Source of the DNA: Deltaproteobacteria bacterium
GTDB lineage: Bacteria; Desulfobacterota; Syntrophia; Syntrophales; UBA2210
NCBI GenBank assembly: GCA_016935935.1
Contig: JAFGPZ010000124.1
Coordinates: 1 to 12,793, forward strand
Direction of reading: 5' to 3'
Length of the DNA: 12,793 nt
The notes beneath the pieces were generated by a model. It had not been told where the DNA came from. It saw nothing but the letters and a program-made list of their open reading frames with translations, and did no database searches. The translations under genes and the position numbers were made by a program. Positions 7,046 through 12,793 of this stretch are shown piece after piece (position 1 is the first letter of the stretch; each line of letters starts with the position of its first letter).

Positions 7046-8107
7046 TCACTCCTGTTTCTTCGCATGATCGGCCATCATCTGCTGGAAATTTGAAAGAGAT
7101 TTAAGGTTGGAAGAACCTTCTATCGCCCTGACCGCGATATCCTCTACCTTTTGGTATGATTTTTCGAGCTGTCCGGAGAGCTTTGAAATCTGTTCGGTTT
7201 GAATTTCAACCGTTTTTTCAAGCGACTCGATGCGGGTGGTAAACACTTTCCTCTCGCCTTCAAATTCCTTGCGGAACAGTTGTTCCTTGCCGGTGGCCTC
7301 TTTTGTTATTCTTTCCGTTGTTTCCTTCACGGCTCTGTTGACAGCTGCTTCAAGATCTCCGGGAAAGGCGCTCACCTGTTCCCGCAGTTTATTCAGTTCC
7401 TCCTCTTTTTCGCTTATCGCCTTTTCCCTTTCCGCCAGATCCTTTTCCATCTGTTCCCGTTTGAGCTGAATTTCCCTTTCAAGCTTTCCTTTTTCATCAG
7501 CAAATTCATCCTTGAGAAGCTGCTGTTCCCGCTTAAAGGCATACTGAAATTCTTCCTTCTCCCGTTCTCTTTTCTTCTTTTCAGCGGCACTCTGCTCTTT
7601 TATTTCCATCTCATACTGTTCTTTTTCTTTTTCCCAATCCGAGCGTGTATTTTCAATTTCTCTCATGAGGTTTTCTTTCATCACGGCCAGTTCAGATTCG
7701 TATTCCTGCCTCTTCCGGTTCTGAGCTTCTATAAGAGCGGCAAGTGTGGCCGCCGACTTTTCTATTTCGTACAGTTCCTTTAATTCTTCTTCCTTGATTC
7801 CAATAGCCTTCCGGATGCCATTCAGTTTGTGCACCTCTTCTTCCAGCTTATCCGAAATCTCTGTAAGGGTTTTACTCATATCGAGCTTTAGGTTACTGAT
7901 CCCCCTGGCAACGCCTTCCGACGACAGTGATTCTGCAACCTCAAGGACCTCTCTCTCCTTTTTCTCTTCAATTTTCTTCTCAGGCTTCAACTCCGCCTCC
8001 CTCTGTTCCTGAAGCTGTTTTAAAAGCACGTTATAGGCATCGAGCATTTCCTTTTTCGTATTGCTCATCGTCGGCTTCGGTGGTTGCTGCGTTTTCTTTT
8101 CCGTCAT
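7046..8107 (-). CDS. Coiled-coil protein of unknown function
   Basis: A 353-residue soluble protein rich in Lys, Glu, Gln and Arg, with no signal peptide or membrane segment. An N-terminal segment (about 1-60) includes KKEMLDAYNVLLKQLQEQ; residues about 75-250 form long heptad-like helices (for example EREKEEFQYAFKREQQLLKD); a second coil follows a break near SAFPGDLEAAVNRAV; the tail, KVEDIAVRAIEGSSN, is not coil-like and may be the best signature of the family. I do not recognise a named function; a structural or scaffold role is only a guess. The start at 8107 is chosen because GAGGTG (8119-8114) sits 6 bases upstream. An in-frame ATG at 8128 would add 7 residues but has a poorly spaced ribosome site. 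It ends 14 bases before cobU. Confidence 0.8.
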   Translation of the reverse strand: MTEKKTQQPPKPTMSNTKKEMLDAYNVLLKQLQEQREAELKPEKKIEEKKEREVLEVAESLSSEGVARGISNLKLDMSKTLTEISDKLEEEVHKLNGIRKAIGIKEEELKELYEIEKSAATLAALIEAQNRKRQEYESELAVMKENLMREIENTRSDWEKEKEQYEMEIKEQSAAEKKKREREKEEFQYAFKREQQLLKDEFADEKGKLEREIQLKREQMEKDLAEREKAISEKEEELNKLREQVSAFPGDLEAAVNRAVKETTERITKEATGKEQLFRKEFEGERKVFTTRIESLEKTVEIQTEQISKLSGQLEKSYQKVEDIAVRAIEGSSNLKSLSNFQQMMADHAKKQE

Positions 8108-8220
8108 AATAGACACCTCTCTTTCCATGTTTGATTGTTTCTCTTTCCTGCCAATAATGGGAATGGGCCCCGCCCCTATCTGTCGTCCTGTTTGTAATAT
8201 GTTTAATTTTCATATACCTC

Positions 8221-10746
8221 TTAAGCCATTAACATCTCATTCAATTTCGCCTGCCATTCATCTTCGGCAAGAACTTCAAATCGCAATACTTTATCCTTCA
8301 TTATAGTGCCCAGTTCTTTCCAGCTTCTTGATTCGGCTTCTTTAGTGCATATCGAAAACATTTTTCGCTTATACTCCGTATCTTCGCTGCCCATTAAGTG
8401 AAGACCCTTTGTTTCCACCACATATACCTGCTCGTAAGCGTCCTTTTCTTCTGAAGTCTTGGCTGTGAAGATGAAGTCAGGGTATATTTTATACTTTCGC
8501 CAGCCCTGAATAGCATAGTCGCGTCTTGCCCGGTTCCGGTACCAGAAAAAAAGCCTCTTCTGCCCTTCAAGATACCAGGCAACGGCCTTTTCGGTTTCGT
8601 TGAACTCATCTTCGGGAACAAAATCAAAAAGGTTTAATTCCAGTTGCTGACCGTCTTTGCGATTCAAAGTCTTGGCTGTAGGCTTCACTTTTATCGATTT
8701 TGGAAAGGTAAAATCAAATTTTTCTCCGATAACCAGGAACCGCATATGACCTGAGCCAAGCATATGCTGAAAGATGTTCTCGGACAACCTGTCTTTCTCC
8801 CGGCCAAGCTGTTTTCGCAATTCTTCGATAATAAACACAAAATTGCCGGCAATGATTTTATGATCATATTTTTCTCGCAGCTGCGCAAGCACAGCCTGAG
8901 CAAATTCGTAGGCCATCCAGGGATTCGGCACTATATCGCAGATCTGACGGGTCATAAAAACGGGATCGACACGAATGCCGCCCTCCTTCAGCATTATTGC
9001 CTCTTTTTCCTCGATTACTCTTCTTATGTCTCCGGAAAGAGTGGCGATGTGCTCTATGTCCTTCTCTTCGGACATGGAAAGCGGAAGTGAATGAACCGGT
9101 TCAAGATCGACATGATCCCATGGTATTTTCACAGCGATGTCCATCTCATAGTTGACAGGCCTCCAAACCTCTTTATTTCGCACCATAAAGACCGGCAGAA
9201 TAGTGCTGTTTGCCGCCTTCTTAAATCTCTCCCGGATTTTTATTAAACGATCCGGTTGCTCTCCGCCACCTCCATCTTCTTCCATATCAGGAATGATTTG
9301 GCTTCTCAGATCTCCGAGTCCTTCCCTGCTAAAACCATCTCTTATATTCGTCAATAGAGTGCTTGCTTTCTGCTTAAAGCAAAACACGTAACTCTCATCA
9401 AGCTCTCTAATCTTAGTTTTCCGGGCGCCGGGCTGGCGAAGTATGCGTCCCACAAGTTGTGTCAGGGCATTTTTGGAAGCAGGATTTGTCAGGATAACCA
9501 GAACATAGGCAAAGGCACAATCCCATCCTTCCTGCAGAGCCTGCTTTGTAATAATATAGCGAATCTTGCAGTCCCGATCCATCAATCCACCGATATTATC
9601 AACTTCTTTAAGCTCGTCCTTTTCGCTTGTCTTAACAGCCACCTCGTCGGCGGAAATCCCCACTGTTTTTATAAGGTGTTCCCGGACATCCTCAGAATGG
9701 ATATAGCGGGTTCCTCTCTGGTCCTTTCCTGTCCGTTCAACCTGGATGAGACAGATGGGTCGTATGTAGTTGCCGGAATTGGCCTCATACTCCCTGGCCT
9801 TTTCTTCCAGTACATTTCTTTTGTTTACTCCTGCCAACAGAGTGTCTTTCCAGTCCGGGCTTACTTTGTTGACTACATGCAAATCGAGCTTGATCATCTC
9901 CTCGCGATGAAGGTCTCTGCCGGATATATCAACAAGAACATTGCTCTTTTGAGAGGGCGTGGCGGATAGCTCTACTATCATGCAGGGATTGAATCCGCGC
10001 AGTGTGTTTTGCGCCCCTTCGCTGTATGCCTTATGACCTTCATCAAGGATGATTATCGGTGACAGAGTTCGGAGGGTATTACCCAGTGAGGTCTTGATCT
10101 GCTTTCCCCAAAAACCACTTTCTTTTTCGTAGGTGTCCAGATTAGGGGTCATTTGAAGAACCTTTTCTTGATCCTCCACGTCATCCTCAGCAGGGAAAAA
10201 GTCCTGAAAGCCTCCGCTGTCCTTAAAAACTTTGAGAGTCTCTTTGGTTTGCCGATTTGCGGAAGGCAGCATGAGCATTAAAACGACAAGATTTTCTTCC
10301 ACGTCCAGGGGAGAAAAGCGGTCTGTTTTTTCAAGGATAACCGTGCGACCGCCACTTGCCACATCGAGATTCTGACGGTAGGGATGATCACGATCTTTCA
10401 GGCTTAGTATTGTCTGACGGTATATCTGTGTAGTGGGCACTATCCAGAGGACGAGTCCCGTTCTTTCCTTGCGATAGACCATATTGGTAAGGTCGATCAT
10501 CTTGATCGCAAGAAAGGTCTTCCCTCCGCCAGTGGGTATCTTGAGGCAAAAATTCGGCAACGGCTCGCCGATGCCGTTTTTGCGTGGTTTATAACTCTTC
10601 CGCGGGGTGGTCTTTTCCCATGCCTTGGTCGGAAAATCTATTTCAGCCTCCGGGATTTGCTCGGCTTTCATACGCCAGTTAGCCAGAAGCTCAAAATAGG
10701 CCTTCACTTCTGACAGTGCCCGTATCTGGTATTCTTTAAGTTCCAT
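8221..10746 (-). CDS. res: Type III restriction enzyme, Res subunit
   Basis: An 841-residue DNA-dependent ATPase/translocase with an endonuclease domain. Superfamily 2 helicase motifs run in order: an N-terminal LKEYQIRAL (3-11), Walker A PTGGGKT (71-77), DEGH (235-238), SATP (261-264), QEGWDCAFAYVL (405-416) and QLVGRILRQPGAR (430-442). Near the C-terminus, YPDFIF (755-760) and VVETKG (776-781) form a PD-(D/E)xK nuclease site with Asp757, Glu778 and Lys780. With Mod it would cut DNA away from unmethylated sites after ATP-driven communication between inversely oriented sites. It is shorter than the roughly 970-residue EcoP1I/EcoP15I Res proteins, yet no motif is missing. It starts 3 bases after the mod stop, so the pair is one operon. 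Confidence 0.93.
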   Translation of the reverse strand: MELKEYQIRALSEVKAYFELLANWRMKAEQIPEAEIDFPTKAWEKTTPRKSYKPRKNGIGEPLPNFCLKIPTGGGKTFLAIKMIDLTNMVYRKERTGLVLWIVPTTQIYRQTILSLKDRDHPYRQNLDVASGGRTVILEKTDRFSPLDVEENLVVLMLMLPSANRQTKETLKVFKDSGGFQDFFPAEDDVEDQEKVLQMTPNLDTYEKESGFWGKQIKTSLGNTLRTLSPIIILDEGHKAYSEGAQNTLRGFNPCMIVELSATPSQKSNVLVDISGRDLHREEMIKLDLHVVNKVSPDWKDTLLAGVNKRNVLEEKAREYEANSGNYIRPICLIQVERTGKDQRGTRYIHSEDVREHLIKTVGISADEVAVKTSEKDELKEVDNIGGLMDRDCKIRYIITKQALQEGWDCAFAYVLVILTNPASKNALTQLVGRILRQPGARKTKIRELDESYVFCFKQKASTLLTNIRDGFSREGLGDLRSQIIPDMEEDGGGGEQPDRLIKIRERFKKAANSTILPVFMVRNKEVWRPVNYEMDIAVKIPWDHVDLEPVHSLPLSMSEEKDIEHIATLSGDIRRVIEEKEAIMLKEGGIRVDPVFMTRQICDIVPNPWMAYEFAQAVLAQLREKYDHKIIAGNFVFIIEELRKQLGREKDRLSENIFQHMLGSGHMRFLVIGEKFDFTFPKSIKVKPTAKTLNRKDGQQLELNLFDFVPEDEFNETEKAVAWYLEGQKRLFFWYRNRARRDYAIQGWRKYKIYPDFIFTAKTSEEKDAYEQVYVVETKGLHLMGSEDTEYKRKMFSICTKEAESRSWKELGTIMKDKVLRFEVLAEDEWQAKLNEMLMA

Positions 10747-10749
10747 ATC

Positions 10750-12342
10750 TCACCGCGCAAGCTCGTAGATTTCAAAGGGAAGCTGGGCAAAGTCAATCCG
10801 CAGTTCGTCCAGGTGTGCCTGATCCAGATATTTCGTCGGCGCAAAGACAAGCCGCCTCTTCTCTCCTGGCTTCCCAATGGATTCTGCGCGCTCCAAGGTC
10901 AAAGCGATATTTTTCAGCTTTTCAATATCCGGCTCGTAAAAAAGATAGACCTTGTAATTTCTGCTCTCGCCGACAAAGCTCTCTTTTTCATTCATGGCCT
11001 TCGGATCAAATTCTTCGCCTGTCGCCGTGTAAAAAATGTACCGGGCTAGGTCCTCATATGTCGGCAATTCGTCACCCGAAAGAATGCTCTCCAGTTCAAT
11101 GGCTTTGCCAAGCTCAAAATAGCTGAATGTTCCGCCAAGCCCTTTTTTAAGATTTTCGTCCTTAGCATTCGGAACGCCTTTTATAACCCTGCGAACACGC
11201 TCCGCCGTGATCTCGTCGGCGTAATCCTCGCATTCGACAAGAATAAACTTGCGATTGCCTCCGTCTTCCTTGTTGAGGGAAAGTATCGAGTGGGCAGTTG
11301 TGCCTGAACCGGAGAAAGAGTCGAGAACAAAAGAATCTTCATTTGAAAATATTGTAAAAATGTTTTGAACCAATTTAACGGGCTTGGGGTTGTCAAAATC
11401 AATCCCTAAACCATTTATTTCTTCTGATGCCTCCTGGTTAGACCCAAAATCTTTATGTTCCCAAAAATTATGGGCACACTGGCCTTCTTCTTCTCTCTCA
11501 AACTTATAGTATTTTTTCCGGGGATATCCAGCGCCTTTATTGGGAAAATAAATTCTTCCTTCATACACATAAGCTTTATATGTTTCTTCAGTTCCTAACC
11601 ATTCCTCATCAAGCACTTTCCCTGTAGGAGATGTTATCTTGTACCTGCTGCCCGTTTGATTGCTACCGGATTTCCAAGGCTTTGAAGCCCAATCCCCTTT
11701 AGGATCCTTGTCTGGATTTGAGAATTTTCCTGTTAAAGGTAAACCATGAAACGCCTTTTGTTTCTTAAGACAATCAAGATTCTTTGCATAAATAACCACA
11801 AACTCAGCAACCTTTGATATAGCCTTACTCTTATCGTTTGGTTGATTATGCCTTCTTCTCCAACAAACTATTTCTTCTTTATTATTTTCACCAAAAATCT
11901 CATCCATTAAATTGACGAGATGGGCTAATTCAACGTCGTCTATGCTTACACAAATAACCCCATCTTCCCTCAATAATTCCCGCAACAACTTCAGCCGCGG
12001 CATCATCATGCACAGCCATTTATCATGCCGTGTGAGGTCTTCACGGTCAACAACCTTGCCAAGCCATTCCTGCATCATAGGGGAATTGACATTATCGTTG
12101 TATGCCCATTTCTCATTGCCTGTATTGTAAGGCGGATCAATGTAAATACACTTGATTTTCCCAGAATAGAGTGGAAGCAGCGCCTTAAGGGCCTTCAGGT
12201 TATCTCCGTGGATGATGAGATTGTCATGGAGACTAACTTTGTCTGTAAGGCTTTTATCCTTTTTCGGAATCAGCTCATGGTATTTGACGAGCAGATGATG
12301 GTTTTGCACAAACGATTTGCCTTTAAACTGAATCTGAGCCAT
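10750..12342 (-). CDS. mod: Type III DNA (adenine-N6) methyltransferase, Mod subunit
   Basis: A 530-residue methyltransferase with the beta-class order: catalytic motif IV DPPYNTG (69-75) first, then the AdoMet-binding motif FSGSGTT (343-349). The D-P-P-Y form indicates N6-adenine methylation. Residues about 155-325 between them are the target-recognition region, encoded by markedly AT-rich DNA. The C-terminal part (about 400-530; YIFYTATGEEFDP, APTKYLD) resembles that of Type III Mod proteins, which binds Res. It both protects host DNA and supplies sequence specificity to Res. The ATG at 12342 has GGAG 7 bases upstream. The methylated sequence cannot be predicted. No simple-sequence tract is seen in the gene, so phase variation by slippage is not indicated. 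Confidence 0.94.
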   Translation of the reverse strand: MAQIQFKGKSFVQNHHLLVKYHELIPKKDKSLTDKVSLHDNLIIHGDNLKALKALLPLYSGKIKCIYIDPPYNTGNEKWAYNDNVNSPMMQEWLGKVVDREDLTRHDKWLCMMMPRLKLLRELLREDGVICVSIDDVELAHLVNLMDEIFGENNKEEIVCWRRRHNQPNDKSKAISKVAEFVVIYAKNLDCLKKQKAFHGLPLTGKFSNPDKDPKGDWASKPWKSGSNQTGSRYKITSPTGKVLDEEWLGTEETYKAYVYEGRIYFPNKGAGYPRKKYYKFEREEEGQCAHNFWEHKDFGSNQEASEEINGLGIDFDNPKPVKLVQNIFTIFSNEDSFVLDSFSGSGTTAHSILSLNKEDGGNRKFILVECEDYADEITAERVRRVIKGVPNAKDENLKKGLGGTFSYFELGKAIELESILSGDELPTYEDLARYIFYTATGEEFDPKAMNEKESFVGESRNYKVYLFYEPDIEKLKNIALTLERAESIGKPGEKRRLVFAPTKYLDQAHLDELRIDFAQLPFEIYELAR

Positions 12343-12401
12343 ATTCTATCTCCATTTTTGATTTACAGCTTATTTACAAAAGTTTTAGCCTGGGCAATTA
12401 C

Positions 12402-12430
12402 AAAGTAAGCCTTTCATATCAAAATATCAA
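12402..12430 (-). promoter_or_regulatory. Possible promoter of the mod-res operon
   Basis: On the minus strand TTGATA (12430-12425) and TACTTT (12407-12402) are separated by 17 bases, 5/6 and 3/6 matches to the sigma70 boxes. An 8-base tandem duplication (ATATCAAA twice on the plus strand, 12424-12439 region and just before) overlaps the -35 box. The leader to the mod ATG would be about 50-55 bases. It is the best candidate I find upstream of mod, but the -10 match is poor. Confidence 0.3.
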
Positions 12431-12460
12431 AACCGAAAGCCTTCCGGATTTCAGGGTGCC

Positions 12461-12577
12461 TCACGCAGGTTTTGCCTCCAGCCTTTCCCGCGACGGGTCA
12501 ACCGCTTTGAAGAGCTTATGCTCCAGAGCCCCTTTCCCAAGGCCTCAATGTTTTCCACTCAGTCGAATCCTTAGAAG
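12461..12577 (-). pseudogene. Possible decayed reading frame
   Basis: In one minus-strand frame the sequence reads LLRIRLSGKH, then a TGA (12547-12545), then 27 further codons, including HKLFKAVDPSRERLEAKPA, to a TGA at 12463-12461. Apart from the single internal stop the frame is open for 38 codons and the amino-acid mix is protein-like. There is no start codon with a ribosome site, and the frame closes again just upstream (TAG). It may be a remnant of a repeated element or chance. Confidence 0.2.
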
Positions 12578-12609
12578 ATTAAAATCCTATTCCCTTTCTC
12601 GTTTTTTGC

Positions 12610-12676
12610 CGAATTTCCGGGTCATGCGGATGAAGAATTCGCGTTCCAGAGTGTTTTTGCAACGCCCGGCAATTCG
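12610..12676. repeat. Inverted repeat, 12-base arms
   Basis: CGAATTTCCGGG (12610-12621) pairs with CCCGGCAATTCG (12665-12676) at 11 of 12 positions. Inside the 43-base spacer a second short stem GCGTT (12641-12645) / AACGC (12661-12665) abuts the right arm. This could fold into a branched hairpin in single-stranded DNA or RNA. No T-run follows, so it does not look like an intrinsic terminator. Confidence 0.5.
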
Positions 12677-12677
12677 A

Positions 12678-12732
12678 GGGACAGTATATCTATTTCCCGA
12701 AAAGAAAATGAAAATTATATTCATGTTGTCCC
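12678..12732. repeat. Short inverted repeat GGGACA/TGTCCC
   Basis: GGGACA (12678-12683) and TGTCCC (12727-12732) are exact inverse complements at the ends of a 55-base AT-rich segment, one base after the 12-base inverted repeat. Internal pairing is loose (TATAT near the left arm, ATATT near the right). It may be an end or imperfect subunit of a small palindromic element. Short arms keep confidence low. Confidence 0.3.
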
Positions 12733-12746
12733 TTGATTCTCTCAAG

Positions 12747-12793
12747 ATGAGGAGAATTATGTCACAAATCCCATATTTCTTTCATGCTCAAGC
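12747..12793 (+). CDS. Possible gene start running off the right edge
   Basis: An ATG at 12759 is preceded by GAGGAG (12749-12754) with 4 bases between, and reads MSQIPYFFHAQ to the end of the window; an in-frame ATG at 12747 would add four residues (MRRI). Only 11-15 codons are visible, so no family can be named, and a ribosome site followed by ATG can arise by chance. If real, it is divergent from mod. Confidence 0.25.
   Translation, partial: MRRIMSQIPYFFHAQ

Larger units (their letters stand above)
12343..12746. other. Gene-free stretch upstream of mod
   Basis: About 400 bases without a supportable complete gene. The part next to mod (12343-12440) is AT-rich and would hold the mod promoter. 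The middle (12461-12577) carries a short, broken reading frame on the minus strand. The distal part (12610-12732) holds two inverted repeats. No tRNA, CRISPR or transposase gene is visible. The mix of a decayed frame and palindromes looks like the margin of a mobile or dispersed element, but this is inference. Confidence 0.5.

Noticed and set aside
7199..7783. Long plus-strand open frame of 194 codons, very rich in Phe and Leu
   Set aside because: It is the antisense shadow of the Lys/Glu-rich coiled-coil gene; AAG, GAA and similar codons read as CTT and TTC on the other strand. There is no ribosome site or recognisable motif.
8165..8176. GC-rich palindrome GGGCCC/CGCCCC between res and the coiled-coil gene as a terminator
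   Set aside because: The stem is short and imperfect, and no T-run follows in the transcribed direction.
9457..9969. Plus-strand open frame of 170 codons
   Set aside because: It lies fully within res, antisense to helicase motifs that are clearly coding, and has no family features.
7046..12342. mod, res and the coiled-coil gene as a new three-gene defence system
   Set aside because: Res and Mod are a complete, ordinary Type III pair. The coiled-coil gene is separated by a gap of about 113 bases with its own ribosome site, lies closer to cobU, and shows no nuclease, ATPase or effector motif.
10750..12342. Phase-variable repeat tract in mod
   Set aside because: I looked for mono- to pentanucleotide runs and saw none long enough to slip; the frame is intact from start to stop.

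Overview
The window reads as chromosomal DNA of a Gram-negative bacterium. It encodes a TonB/ExbB/ExbD energy-transduction set, exported proteins with signal peptides, and a periplasmic binding protein. The gene content, the DUF3047 protein and a GTCATTCC-type dispersed palindrome suggest a deltaproteobacterial (Desulfobacterota-like) source; this is an inference, because no marker gene is present. Except for the MFS fragment at the left edge and a doubtful gene start at the right edge, every gene lies on the minus strand, so transcription runs from right to left.

Layout in the direction of transcription: (1) 12793-12343 holds no convincing complete gene but contains two nested inverted repeats and a broken reading frame, and looks like the edge of a mobile or dispersed element. 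(2) mod (12342-10750) and res (10746-8221) form a Type III restriction-modification operon with all core motifs; the target-recognition part of mod is distinctly AT-rich. (3) A strongly coiled-coil cytoplasmic protein of unknown function (8107-7046) lies between the restriction system and the cobalamin genes. (4) cobU, cobT and cobS (7031-4709), joined by 4-base ATGA overlaps, encode the nucleotide-loop assembly stage of cobalamin synthesis. (5) After a palindromic repeat doublet (4611-4680), a BtuF-like periplasmic binding protein, exbB, exbD and tonB (4539-1878) form a tightly packed uptake module. (6) pyrE and a DUF3047 exported protein (1750-462) overlap by 4 bases and have a good sigma70-type promoter of their own at 1865-1836. 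(7) A 5'-truncated MFS transporter (1-438) converges on them from the left.

The biological theme of the centre is corrinoids. cobU/T/S can complete cobalamin from cobinamide, made de novo or salvaged, and the neighbouring binding protein plus Ton motor would serve import of a large chelate such as a corrinoid across the outer membrane. The outer-membrane receptor and the ABC permease/ATPase are not in the window. I see no clearly new multi-gene system. The least explained items are the coiled-coil protein, the mosaic mod gene, and the repeat-rich right edge.
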